From the NCBI RefSeq assembly GCF_042680125.1, contig NZ_JBHTNY010000003.1: a DNA stretch of 64,000 nt. One strand, 5' to 3'. Positions within the stretch are counted from its first letter, which is position 1. Every line of letters begins with the position of its first letter. Shown here piece by piece: positions 35,501 through 42,472 of this stretch. This stretch comes from Robinsoniella peoriensis. Its GTDB lineage: Bacteria; Bacillota; Clostridia; Lachnospirales; Lachnospiraceae. The notes under the pieces are model-generated. The model saw nothing but the letters and a program-made list of their open reading frames with translations. It did not search any database and was not told where the DNA came from. Both the position numbers and the translations under genes were made by a program.

Positions 35501-35719
35501 TGTGATATCTTTATGAAGCCACAGATATCTGTCTCTTCCCTGCCAGGTATCATTTACCTGCATGCTGTCCCATCCATCGTAATCAGCCGGTACCTCAGGA
35601 TTCACAGTTCCCTGACGGTCCTCACTTACCAGAAAATCACCCAGATGCATTACTTCACGATAACGGTATCCCTTCAGTTGCTGGGTTCTCGCTTCTAATT
35701 TATTATCCGTTAAAAACAT
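32585..35719 (-). CDS. Alpha-mannosidase (GH38 family)
   Basis: A 1044-residue cytosolic retaining alpha-mannosidase. The zinc-binding start of the catalytic domain reads VGHTHIDVAWLWRLKHT (about residue 240). The nucleophile Asp is in YLWLPDVFGYSWALPQIL. Further zinc/active-site parts are NQFHDIIPGSSI and GDGGGGVNRDM. An N-terminal galactose-binding-like domain of about 200 residues precedes it and a large beta-sandwich C-terminal region follows. There is no signal peptide, so it acts on imported oligosaccharides. CAGGAGG precedes the ATG. It has a promoter at 35788-35816 and follows the GH125 gene. Confidence 0.95.
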   Translation of the reverse strand: MFLTDNKLEARTQQLKGYRYREVMHLGDFLVSEDRQGTVNPEVPADYDGWDSMQVNDTWQGRDRYLWLHKDITIPEEWKGKKVLGIFDYGNTGAGNNSGFESLLYVDKTPYQGVDVNHKEVFFEEKHLGRSLDLTFRLWSGLEGGGAPVPQEHRINQADLAWLDEKTDDLYYLSSMIIDAVKNLHDDDPVKHQLRTALDSALECIDWSYPGSSSFYESVHLSDEKINEKIESMGKDARILVKCVGHTHIDVAWLWRLKHTREKCSRSFSTVLRLMEQYPEYVFLQTQPQLYEYIKNDFPQIFEKIKEKVKSGQWEVDGGMWVEADCNITSGESLTRQILIGSKFIKDEFDKEVEYLWLPDVFGYSWALPQILKKSGIDMFMTTKISWNQYNRMPHDTFKWKGIDGSEILTHFITTPDPWSTPGSWFYTYNGQLTAKTVKGVWDAYSEKDMNKELLISYGYGDGGGGVNRDMLEQRRRIDKIPGLPALKTSTAGAYFRDLKDTVKNTDQYVHTWDGELYLEYHRGTYTSQGYNKRMNRKMEYLYGNTEWLTAMAALSQGDLKKANQEALTEGWKILLTNQFHDIIPGSSIHEVYEDSKVDYEKARDIAREVEKEAYGIILDESEDTYTVLNHASWKLDGIIEIPETGILRCMDQSGNNLKMQTGTEGTYVQTGEIPAMGFAQIRCVKESGGADNSGLENDSSYIEGKSIETKYYIIDFNEHGQISRLYDKDAKREVLAEGTKGNVLQMFEDKPLGNDAWDIDIFYQQKMKEITDLQKFQIVVSGPLMTVVHLEWKYMNSTVEQDIILYEDNRRIDFRTKVDYHENHQLLKAAFPVDIRTTYATYDVQYGNVKRPNHWNTSWDQARFETVAHRFADLSEHDYGVALLNDCKYGYDVKDNILRITLLKAATHPDHLQDQGLHEFTYALLPHRGDCINGRVIQEAHRLNRPLELRKGTANLPYESFLVFDCDHVEADAIKKSEDGNYLVVRFHEFAGSRCQAAIKPGFQFTAWAEGDLRERPIQEFCSETEISIMLKPFEIKTILFKC

Positions 35720-35787
35720 GGCATCCTCCTGTGCTAATCATTTATTTTTAGATATATAATTTTAATTTATTTCATATCATTTATATC

Positions 35788-35823
35788 ATCGTACTATAAC
35801 CAGACTGTATCTGCAATTTGCAG
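35788..35823 (-). promoter_or_regulatory. Promoter and palindromic operator of the GH38 gene
   Basis: TTGCAG, a 17-base spacer and TACGAT on the minus strand. The -35 overlaps a perfect 13-base palindrome CTGCAATTTGCAG (35811-35823), a plausible operator. Confidence 0.5.
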
Positions 35824-35847
35824 GATTCTATATTTAATGTACAAATT

Positions 35848-37173
35848 TTACTTATTTACATGGTAACCACAATATTCCAGTACCAGTTCACTAAACATAG
35901 CATTCGCCCATGAAAACCACTCCCTGGTATATTTAGTGGGATCATCCACATCGAATCCTTCATGCATCAGTGCTTTTCCTCCATCGGTACTTTTCAGCAC
36001 TTCCAGAATTTTTCGTTTTTCTTCCTGGGTGTCGCTGGTCAGTCCCTGCATAGCCAGGGAAATATGCCAGATATAGCGCACTGGTGTATGGGGGCTTCCT
36101 ATTCCCCTGGCAGCTTTTCCTTCATAATAAAAGGGGTTGCCATCACTTAAAATAAATGCTCTGGTATTTTTTGCAACCTCATCACCAGGCCTTCCCGGAA
36201 GGCTTTTTCCCTGGTATCCCAGATATGACATCGCTAACAGGCTTGGTACATTGGCATCGTCCATCAGATTAAACTGTCCATATCCATCCACCTCATATGC
36301 ATATATTTCTCCAAACCCATCTCTTCTGGTAATGCCATATGTCTCAATTCCTTCTCTTATCTCCTCTTTCAGTTTTCCTGATGCTTCTTTTAATTCCTGA
36401 TCCTTTAATATTAACTCTGCAATTTCTTCCAGATATCCCAGGACAACTACTGCGAACATATTGGAGGGAACCAGATAACCGTATGTGCAGGCATCATCAC
36501 TTGGACGAAAACCTGACCATGTCATACCGATTCCGGAACGGACCAAAGCACCTTTCCCATCTCTGGATAACGTATCCGTGAAAGTACAGTTTTTCCGGAT
36601 AAAACGGTATTCAGACTTTTCCTCATGATATTGCTCTCTTTTGAAAACCTCCAGTATCTTTCTGGCTCCTTTTGCAAAAGTATCATTAAAATGTGCTGTC
36701 CGTCCGGTATTTTTCCAAAACAGATAGGAAAACTGAAGCGGGAAGCAAAGAGAATCCACCTCATATTTTCGTTCCCATATCCATGGTCCCATATCCGTTT
36801 CATCCTTTTCCCAGCAGTGTCCATTTGCAGCCTCATTGAATGCATTCGCATAGGGGTCAATTCCGATACACTGAAACTGCCGTTCAATCAATCCCTGCAG
36901 CGTATCTGCTATTTCACTGTCTCTGCCTGCCAAAATCAAATAGGGACGGAGCTGACACACTGAATCCCGAAGCCACATTGCGGGAATATCTCCGGTAATC
37001 ACATAAGTTGTCCCATCTTCCATTTTTTTCACCGTGGTATCCAGTGTGTTTGTAAAGCAGTTGCGAAACATGTCAAACAAGTCTTCATCTTTTAATTTTT
37101 CCCGGACATCTTTCAGCAGGCATTCCATAGACTCCGGCAGATTCTTTGATTCATTTCCTACAATAACACCCAT
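35848..37173 (-). CDS. Exo-alpha-1,6-mannosidase (GH125 family)
   Basis: A 441-residue cytosolic glycosidase that removes alpha-1,6-linked mannose from N-glycans or yeast-type mannan. The hallmarks are ITGDIPAMWLRDSVCQLRPY, GIDPYANAFNEAANG, MTWSGFRPSDDACTYG and WSANAM-like WFSWANAMFSELV at the C terminus. Start at ATG 37173 follows AAGGGG; the longest frame (37227) lacks a site. It is the first gene of the locus, with its own promoter, immediately downstream of sigE. Confidence 0.94.
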   Translation of the reverse strand: MGVIVGNESKNLPESMECLLKDVREKLKDEDLFDMFRNCFTNTLDTTVKKMEDGTTYVITGDIPAMWLRDSVCQLRPYLILAGRDSEIADTLQGLIERQFQCIGIDPYANAFNEAANGHCWEKDETDMGPWIWERKYEVDSLCFPLQFSYLFWKNTGRTAHFNDTFAKGARKILEVFKREQYHEEKSEYRFIRKNCTFTDTLSRDGKGALVRSGIGMTWSGFRPSDDACTYGYLVPSNMFAVVVLGYLEEIAELILKDQELKEASGKLKEEIREGIETYGITRRDGFGEIYAYEVDGYGQFNLMDDANVPSLLAMSYLGYQGKSLPGRPGDEVAKNTRAFILSDGNPFYYEGKAARGIGSPHTPVRYIWHISLAMQGLTSDTQEEKRKILEVLKSTDGGKALMHEGFDVDDPTKYTREWFSWANAMFSELVLEYCGYHVNK

Positions 37174-37228
37174 AATATTACCCCTTTTCTTCTTAAATAG
37201 TAAACTCACTTTACAAGTTGTTAGCACT

Positions 37229-37257
37229 ATATTATCATTGCTTGCGACTAATTACAA
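37229..37257 (-). promoter_or_regulatory. Promoter of the GH125 gene
   Basis: TTGTAA, a 17-base spacer and TAATAT on the minus strand. AGTTGT half sites flank it in inverted orientation and may be an operator. Confidence 0.55.
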
Positions 37258-37282
37258 CTGAAAAATTATTAATATTCCAGAT

Positions 37283-37351
37283 AAAAAATAACAGCGGAAG
37301 CAATAAGTCCACACAGGATAAAATCCCTGCCGGCTCACTACTTCCGCTGTT
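37283..37351 (-). terminator. Terminator of the spoIIGA-sigE operon
   Basis: AACAGCGGAAG and CTTCCGCTGTT bracket an internal AGGAT/ATCCT hairpin; on the minus strand the stem is followed by ATTTTTTAT. It lies 16 bases after the sigE stop. Confidence 0.8.
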
Positions 37352-37366
37352 TGTTTTATATTGGAA

Positions 37367-38107
37367 TTACTCAAACCTCACAATTTCTTTTTTCAGTCTC
37401 TTTATAATCTTCTTCTCCAGTCTGGAGATATAAGACTGGGAAATACCAAGCAGATCTGCAACTTCTTTTTGTGTTTTTTCTTCCCCGTCTCTTGTATTAA
37501 TACCGAATCTCAACTGCACGATTGTTTTTTCTCTATCTGAAAGTTTTTCAATTGCTTTTCCCAGCAATTTCCGTTCAACTTCATTTTCCATGTCTTTATA
37601 TATTACATCTTCGTCCGTTCCCAGGATGTCGGATAATAATAATTCATTTCCATCCCAATCCACATTCAGCGGTTCATCGAATGACACTTCCATCTTTGTT
37701 TTATTATTTCTTCTCAGATACATTAAGATTTCGTTTTCTATACATCTTGAAGCATAAGTTGCCAGTTTGATATTTTTCTCCGGATTAAAGGTATTAATTG
37801 CCTTAATTAAACCAATGGTTCCTATTGATATTAAATCCTCTACTCCGACACCTGTATTGTCGAATTTTTTTGCTATGTATACTACTAATCTTAAGTTGTG
37901 TTCGATTAATAACGATTTCGCATCGCTATCGTATTCCGTTCCCAGGTCACTGATTACCTCAGCCTCTTTTCCCGGCTCTAAAGGTGCCGGAAGCACTTCA
38001 CTGCCGCCAATATAATGAATATCATTTGGCCTTTTCAAAATAAGGTTGGGAAGCGATGATACAACGCGAAACTGAAAACGATGTGGCATTGAAACTTTTA
38101 TAACCAT
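37367..38107 (-). CDS. sigE: RNA polymerase sporulation sigma factor SigE (pro-form)
   Basis: Early mother-cell sigma factor, 246 residues. The N-terminal pro-sequence (FQFRVVSSLPNLILKRPN, then DIHYIGGSEVLP) is removed by SpoIIGA. Region 2 has DLISIGTIGLIKAINTFN and KLATYASRCIENEIL; region 4 has EKTIVQLRFGI, then EKTQKEVADLLGISQSYISR. GGAGGAATAAAA precedes the ATG. It starts 11 bases after spoIIGA, the conserved pair. Confidence 0.97.
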   Translation of the reverse strand: MVIKVSMPHRFQFRVVSSLPNLILKRPNDIHYIGGSEVLPAPLEPGKEAEVISDLGTEYDSDAKSLLIEHNLRLVVYIAKKFDNTGVGVEDLISIGTIGLIKAINTFNPEKNIKLATYASRCIENEILMYLRRNNKTKMEVSFDEPLNVDWDGNELLLSDILGTDEDVIYKDMENEVERKLLGKAIEKLSDREKTIVQLRFGINTRDGEEKTQKEVADLLGISQSYISRLEKKIIKRLKKEIVRFE

Positions 38108-38118
38108 TTTTATTCCTC

Positions 38119-38952
38119 CTAATCTTCTAACATTGAAGGGTTTAATATCATCTGATATTTTCCCTTCGCACTAACGGACTCTTTTGTGACTGCTGCAACA
38201 GCTCCTTTAATAAGCTGCGACGCCCCAGACCTTCGTATGCTGATATAATCTAATCGTATTCCCGGCAGCAAACCATTTTTTTCTCCAATAGAATGATACG
38301 GGATATAACAAATTTTCTCTGTTAACGCTTCTGCAGTTTGAAATTGGTACATCTGGAGTATCTGATTTTTTACTTCCTCTTCCAACATATCACTGATGGC
38401 ATCAAAATCAATGATATTTACCGGCTTTCCGGTAACCGGCTGTTTTAACTGATTTCCGGTATCGCACAACCCCATTACATGTTTGTTCTTACCATTCAGA
38501 TTAATTACAACCTCGTAAAGATATTCTGTTTTTTGTTTATATCTCTGATAGCAGCTTAAAATACATCGCAAGGTAAGAAAACTTATTACTCCCAGAAGAA
38601 GACCACTGGAAGCAATTTGCCCCAGTAACATCTCCCAGATGCCTCCCAGAACAAAAGCTGATAAATACAGAATTATCGTACCCCGTATTAAATGGTCTCT
38701 GTCCTTTATCCTGCACCCTATTTTAACCATAAGCACACTCAGAATGCCAAATCCGCAAATGTTATAAACGAATGTATTTTGAACGGGCAATATGATAAGA
38801 ATACACATCCCTGCTGCCCCAAGCACACTGGCTGAAAATATCCTCCACCAGTTTGTCTGACATTTCAGTGAACGGCGTACCAGTGTAAGCAATAGATAAT
38901 CCATTATCATATTTTCCAAAAAGAATTTATCTATGTATATTTCATAATACAC
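38119..38952 (-). CDS. spoIIGA: Sigma-E processing peptidase SpoIIGA
   Basis: Membrane-bound aspartic protease that cleaves pro-sigma-E, 277 residues. Five hydrophobic helices fill the N-terminal half (IYIDKFFLENMIMDYLLL first). The protease motif in the C-terminal half is VMGLCDTGNQLKQPVTGKPV, with catalytic Asp in DTGN. The likely start is GTG at 38952, with GGGGGTG just before it, since VYYEIYIDKFFLEN aligns with known N termini; the longest frame reaches 38991. The promoter upstream has the special Spo0A-controlled layout. Confidence 0.95.
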   Translation of the reverse strand: MYYEIYIDKFFLENMIMDYLLLTLVRRSLKCQTNWWRIFSASVLGAAGMCILIILPVQNTFVYNICGFGILSVLMVKIGCRIKDRDHLIRGTIILYLSAFVLGGIWEMLLGQIASSGLLLGVISFLTLRCILSCYQRYKQKTEYLYEVVINLNGKNKHVMGLCDTGNQLKQPVTGKPVNIIDFDAISDMLEEEVKNQILQMYQFQTAEALTEKICYIPYHSIGEKNGLLPGIRLDYISIRRSGASQLIKGAVAAVTKESVSAKGKYQMILNPSMLED

Positions 38953-39000
38953 AAAACACCCCCTGCCACCAAAATGAATGCTTTGATCCAAGCACTATTC

Positions 39001-39033
39001 ATTATAGGTGATAGGGGGTGTGAGTTTTGTCAA
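39001..39033 (-). promoter_or_regulatory. spoIIG promoter with a 21-base spacer
   Basis: On the minus strand TTGACA and TATAAT are both perfect but separated by 21 bases instead of 17. The spoIIG promoter of Bacillus subtilis is known for the same kind of over-long spacer (22 bases), which makes it dependent on Spo0A~P. Confidence 0.8.
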
Positions 39034-39059
39034 AAACGCAACGCTATATTCAATTTTTC

Positions 39060-39076
39060 TTCGACAGACCTCGACA
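39060..39076 (-). promoter_or_regulatory. Tandem Spo0A boxes upstream of spoIIGA
   Basis: On the minus strand TGTCGAG and TGTCGAA are direct repeats starting 10 bases apart. Both match the 0A box TGNCGAA (six and seven of seven), about 27-43 bases upstream of the -35. Confidence 0.75.
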
Positions 39077-39078
39077 GC

Positions 39079-39244
39079 CTGGTACCGCATTGTGTAATTA
39101 ATGGTGAATAAAGTGCCTGATATCTGCATCAGATATGCATCCACGAAGCAACGACGCAGTGGATCACGGCTAGTGCCGCCCGGCGTGCTTATTGCGTAGA
39201 TAACGGGTGTTTAATTCACTGTTTATTATGCAAAAATGTACCAG
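39079..39244. repeat. Palindromic intergenic element, family B, copy 1
   Basis: A 166-bp imperfect inverted repeat. Ends CTGGTAC and GTACCAG; arms CATTGTGTAATTAATGGTG and its degenerate complement TTTAATTCACTGTTTATTATG. The interior holds GTGCCTGATATCTGCATCAG. The same sequence recurs at 43423-43588. It lies between the spoIIG control region and aroD and has no coding frame, so it is probably a MITE-like or REP-like element. Confidence 0.75.
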
Positions 39245-39270
39245 CTTCCTAAACGTATTCTAAAAAAGCT

Positions 39271-40038
39271 TTATAAGCCATATCTGCCAATGATATTTAA
39301 TACCTGTTCCAGCTTTTCTACCGGAATCTGTCCCGGTGCGGAGACCTGTCCTACAGCGCCAAAAGTTACTGCTGAACCAAATATTTCTCCGGTAATTCTG
39401 CTGACAAATCCCATGCTTCCCATTGACATGGTAATGAAAGGCCTGTCCGCAAAAGACTCCTTCATTGCCAGCGTAGCATCCAAGAGCGTTAACACGTCCT
39501 GCCGCTCAGCTGGCATAACTGCTATCTTCGTAATATCGACACCAGCTTTCTGCATTTTCTGCAATCGCTCTACAATTTCATTTTTAGGCGGAGTCTTCTC
39601 AAAATCGTGGTTGGATCCCACTACCTTAACACCGTGCCTGTGTGCACTCTTCACAATTGGAGCACTCACTGCTTCTCCACGAAATATCTCTACATCAACT
39701 AAATCGATATATCCTGTCTTAACAGCATGCAGATTCATATCTACATAGTCCTTCATCTCAATCGGGCGATTCCCCCCCTCATCCACCGTGCGGAAAGTAA
39801 ACAGCAGTGGGATCTCACCAAGTATCTTGCGCAATTCTTTCAGGGTTTCTGCCATCTTTTTCTGATCCATAACATAATCAAAAAAATCCACACGCCACTC
39901 CACCATATCAATAGGACGCGCCGTAATCTTCAGTGCAGTTTCCAATATTCTTTCCTTACTTCCACCCACAATCGGAACACATATTTTCGGCATTCCTTCT
40001 CCAATTGTAATATTCCTGACTTTAACTGATAAATCCAT
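39271..40038 (-). CDS. aroD: 3-dehydroquinate dehydratase, type I
   Basis: Shikimate-pathway enzyme that removes water from 3-dehydroquinate through a Schiff base. It has 255 residues. The active-site parts are VEWRVDFF (Glu), VVGSNHDFEKTP (catalytic His) and ADITKIAVMP-like VDITKIAVMP (Schiff-base Lys), plus SMGSMGFVSRITGE and VSAPGQI near the C terminus. GAGGAG precedes the ATG. It stands alone with a candidate promoter at 40068-40096; no other aro genes are nearby. Confidence 0.96.
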   Translation of the reverse strand: MDLSVKVRNITIGEGMPKICVPIVGGSKERILETALKITARPIDMVEWRVDFFDYVMDQKKMAETLKELRKILGEIPLLFTFRTVDEGGNRPIEMKDYVDMNLHAVKTGYIDLVDVEIFRGEAVSAPIVKSAHRHGVKVVGSNHDFEKTPPKNEIVERLQKMQKAGVDITKIAVMPAERQDVLTLLDATLAMKESFADRPFITMSMGSMGFVSRITGEIFGSAVTFGAVGQVSAPGQIPVEKLEQVLNIIGRYGL

Positions 40039-40067
40039 ACGGTATCACTCCTCATCATGTATTTAAT

Positions 40068-40096
40068 TTATTACTAACAGAGCCTGGTGCCAGCAA
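40068..40096 (-). promoter_or_regulatory. Candidate promoter of aroD
   Basis: TTGCTG, a 17-base spacer and TAATAA on the minus strand, 30 bases before the start; the -10 is weak. Confidence 0.4.
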
Positions 40097-40127
40097 GTTC
40101 TTTGCCGCAGATTGCTGTAATAAATAA

Positions 40128-40976
40128 TCAAGCCAGCTCCAGCTTCCGCTCATGTTCACCTAAAATCGTTCGTGTTTCCATAATCTTCACAAAATTATTC
40201 ATGATCCTCTCTGTATTAACATCAATCTTCGTATTCAGGTTTCTGGTAACCTCATTGAGTTCATCCACCTTATTCTCAACACGTTCCATTCTAAGATTCA
40301 TATTATGCATTTCACTATGGAAACTTAAGATTTCTTTCTGAAGCGGTTCTAACCGTTTACTCATGTTATGATCGATCCTTGCCTCCATCGCTTCAAGTTT
40401 TGCATCAAATTCCTTTTTGTTCTTATCAAATGCTGCATCAATCTCCGACTTCAGACTGCTTCTCCACTGAGTGTTGTTGTTATGCTGCTCTGTAAATCGC
40501 TTGTCCAACTTCTGATCCTGTTCTGTAAATTTCTGATCTATCTTTTTTTCCTGATCTGTAAATCGCTGATCTATTTTCTGATCTATTTTCTTTTCCTGTT
40601 CTGCAAATCGCTGATCCAACTTCTGATCCTGTTCTGCAAATCGCTGATCCAACTTCTGATCCTGTTCTGCAAATTTCCGATCTATCTTTTCATCTTGTTC
40701 AGCAAATCGCTGATCCAACTTCTGATCCTGTTCTGCAAATTTCCGATCTATCTTTTCTTCCTGTTCTGCAAATCGCTGATCCAACTTCTGATCCTGTTCT
40801 GCAAATTTCCGATCTATCTTTTCATCTTGTTCTGCAAATCGCTGATCCAACTTCTGATCCTGTTCTGCAAATTTCCGATCTATCTTTTCTTCCTGTTCTG
40901 TAAATCGCAGGTCAATTTTTTTCTCCTGCCTCTCAAACATTTTGCCAATTTCTTTTAGTAGAATGGTATTTTCCAT
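40128..40976 (-). CDS. Hendecad-repeat coiled-coil protein of unknown function
   Basis: A 282-residue soluble protein, not recognised. Residues about 18-164 are built of 11-residue repeats of the form DQKLDQRFAEQ alternating with DEKIDRKFAEQ. The pattern is an uninterrupted hendecad coiled coil of roughly 13 units. A WRSS turn follows, then a second helical region (EARIDHNMSKRLEPLQKEIL; MERVENKVDELNEVTRNL) of heptad type. There is no signal peptide or membrane segment. The ATG at 40976 has AGGTG 6 bases upstream. A near-consensus promoter lies at 41144-41172. It might be a cytoskeletal or phage-derived rod protein; nothing nearby tells which. Confidence 0.82.
   Translation of the reverse strand: MENTILLKEIGKMFERQEKKIDLRFTEQEEKIDRKFAEQDQKLDQRFAEQDEKIDRKFAEQDQKLDQRFAEQEEKIDRKFAEQDQKLDQRFAEQDEKIDRKFAEQDQKLDQRFAEQDQKLDQRFAEQEKKIDQKIDQRFTDQEKKIDQKFTEQDQKLDKRFTEQHNNNTQWRSSLKSEIDAAFDKNKKEFDAKLEAMEARIDHNMSKRLEPLQKEILSFHSEMHNMNLRMERVENKVDELNEVTRNLNTKIDVNTERIMNNFVKIMETRTILGEHERKLELA
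40485..40925 (-). repeat. 33-bp coding tandem repeats of the coiled-coil gene
   Basis: Thirteen or so 33-bp units, many near-identical in DNA and alternating in two types (66-bp super-repeat). One unit is lengthened by four codons. The identity at DNA level implies recent expansion or contraction by slippage or recombination. Confidence 0.88.
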
Positions 40977-41143
40977 CCGATTCACCTCGTGTTTTCTATT
41001 TTATCATATACTATTTCCAAAGTCTATTTAGTTTTCAAGGTACACTTAATTTCATTGGGGGTTTTTAAGAATAGTCTGTCAAAATTATTTTCCAGATTGG
41101 GATTGAATATCCCTAAGATTGTTATTGCGTTTATGTGATTTAT

Positions 41144-41172
41144 ATTTTATCTTATTTACAATGATATGTCAA
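41144..41172 (-). promoter_or_regulatory. Sigma-A promoter of the coiled-coil gene
   Basis: Perfect TTGACA, a 17-base spacer and TAAAAT on the minus strand. About 165 bases separate it from the start, leaving a long leader containing GGGAT-ATTCA-ATCCC. The rest of the 316-base gap (40977-41292) holds only this leader and the galE terminator. Confidence 0.7.
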
Positions 41173-41205
41173 TAAGTTTTCATTTATTTTCGTAATAAGA
41201 CTTTA

Positions 41206-41243
41206 ATAAAAAACAGAACCGATGTATTTATACACCAGTTCTG
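41206..41243 (-). terminator. Terminator of galE
   Basis: CAGAAC and GTTCTG plus an internal TGTA/TACA form the stem, followed on the minus strand by TTTTTTATT. Confidence 0.85.
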
Positions 41244-41292
41244 CCAAGATTCATTCGCAATAAATGTTGTTTCTGTAAATATCTCTATATTT

Positions 41293-42309
41293 TTACTCTT
41301 CGTATCCGTTGGGGTTATTGCTCTGCCATCTCCAGGAATCCTCACACATTTCCTCAATTCCTCTTTCAGCTACCCAGCCAAGCTCTTCTTTTGCCTTTGC
41401 GGCATCTGAATAGCATGTTGCAATATCACCTGCACGGCGTGGTTTGATCTGGTATTTGATTGGCTTTCCACAAGCTTTTTCAAATGCTTTTACTACCTGA
41501 AGTACACTGTATCCATTTCCGGTTCCCAGATTATAAATATTTACGCCTGCTTTTTCTTCTATTTTCTTTAACGCTTTTACGTGTCCTACTGCAAGGTCTA
41601 CTACGTGGATATAATCACGTACGCCAGTTCCATCCGGAGTATCATAATCATCTCCAAAGACACCGAGACATTCTAATTTTCCGACTGCAACCTGTGCTAT
41701 GTATGGTACCAGGTTATTTGGAATTCCCTTAGGATCTTCTCCGATTAATCCGCTCTTATGTGCTCCAATCGGATTAAAGTAACGAAGCAATACCACATTC
41801 CACTCCGGATCAGCAACATGAAGATCTGTTAATACCTGCTCCAGCATTCCTTTGGTCTGTCCATAAGGATTTGTTATTTTTCCCTTCGGGCATTCTTCCG
41901 TAATCGGAATAAATGCAGGATCTCCATATACAGTTGCAGAAGAACTGAAGATAATGTTTTTCACATTATGGTCTCTCATTACTTCGCACAGGATAAAGGT
42001 ACCTGTCATGTTGTTATGATAATATTCCAAAGGTTTTGCTACAGATTCTCCAACAGCTTTCAATCCTGCAAAATGAATTACGGAATCAATCGATTCCTTA
42101 TCAAAAATTTCATTTAATTTTTCTCTGTCCAGGATGTCAGCTTTATAGAACGTTACTTTTTTACCTGAGATTTCTTCTACTCGCTGGATTGCTTTTTCGC
42201 TTGAATTGTAAAGATTGTCTACGACAACCACATCGTACCCTGCGCTTAATAACTCAATACATGTATGGCTGCCGATATAACCAGCCCCGCCAGTAACTAA
42301 AATTGCCAT
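41293..42309 (-). CDS. galE: UDP-glucose 4-epimerase
   Basis: Interconverts UDP-glucose and UDP-galactose (and possibly the N-acetyl forms). It has 338 residues, the exact family length. The NAD site is LVTGGAGYIGSHTCIEL, and the catalytic Ser/Tyr/Lys region is SSSATVYGDP and NPYGQTKGMLE. GAGGAGG precedes the ATG at 42309; a longer frame starts at 42336. It closes the probable nucleotidyltransferase-kinase-nucleotidyltransferase-galE unit, suggesting a salvage route from hexosamine or galactose to UDP-sugars. Confidence 0.96.
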   Translation of the reverse strand: MAILVTGGAGYIGSHTCIELLSAGYDVVVVDNLYNSSEKAIQRVEEISGKKVTFYKADILDREKLNEIFDKESIDSVIHFAGLKAVGESVAKPLEYYHNNMTGTFILCEVMRDHNVKNIIFSSSATVYGDPAFIPITEECPKGKITNPYGQTKGMLEQVLTDLHVADPEWNVVLLRYFNPIGAHKSGLIGEDPKGIPNNLVPYIAQVAVGKLECLGVFGDDYDTPDGTGVRDYIHVVDLAVGHVKALKKIEEKAGVNIYNLGTGNGYSVLQVVKAFEKACGKPIKYQIKPRRAGDIATCYSDAAKAKEELGWVAERGIEEMCEDSWRWQSNNPNGYEE

Positions 42310-42396
42310 GATGTGCTCCTCCTCATTCTTTGCCAACTGAATTAGTTTCTTTTATAGTCTATACCCACTCTGTATATTTCGCAACATATTTTTGCA

Positions 42397-42451
42397 TTAG
42401 AGCGTGCCTGAAAAATGCTTTCTGCAAGATGTGCGTCACAAAGCTGCTTTC
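42397..42451. repeat. Possible TTAGAGCGTG-type intergenic element (family C), partial
   Basis: TTAGAGCGTGCCTGAAAAAT followed by GCTTTCTGCAAGATGTGCGT and CACAAAGCTGCTTTC. The start resembles the end of the element at 59147-59206 and a TTAGAGCGTGTCTGAAAAA run at 32563. The opposite arm is missing or decayed. Confidence 0.45.
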
Positions 42452-42472
42452 ATTAATATCCGTGATTGCACG

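Noticed and set aside
40485..40925. CRISPR-like array of short repeats
   Set aside because: Units are contiguous 33-bp coding repeats without unique spacers, in frame within a protein gene.
40368..40958. 196-residue plus-strand frame rich in Leu/Phe/Cys
   Set aside because: It is the antisense of the hendecad repeat gene; the repeated CKSLIQLLILF pattern is a shadow of the repeats, with no ribosome site.
41012..41046. CCTTGAAAACTAAATAGA run resembling the sequence upstream of 23S rRNA genes
   Set aside because: No rRNA sequence is adjacent; most likely chance in AT-rich DNA.
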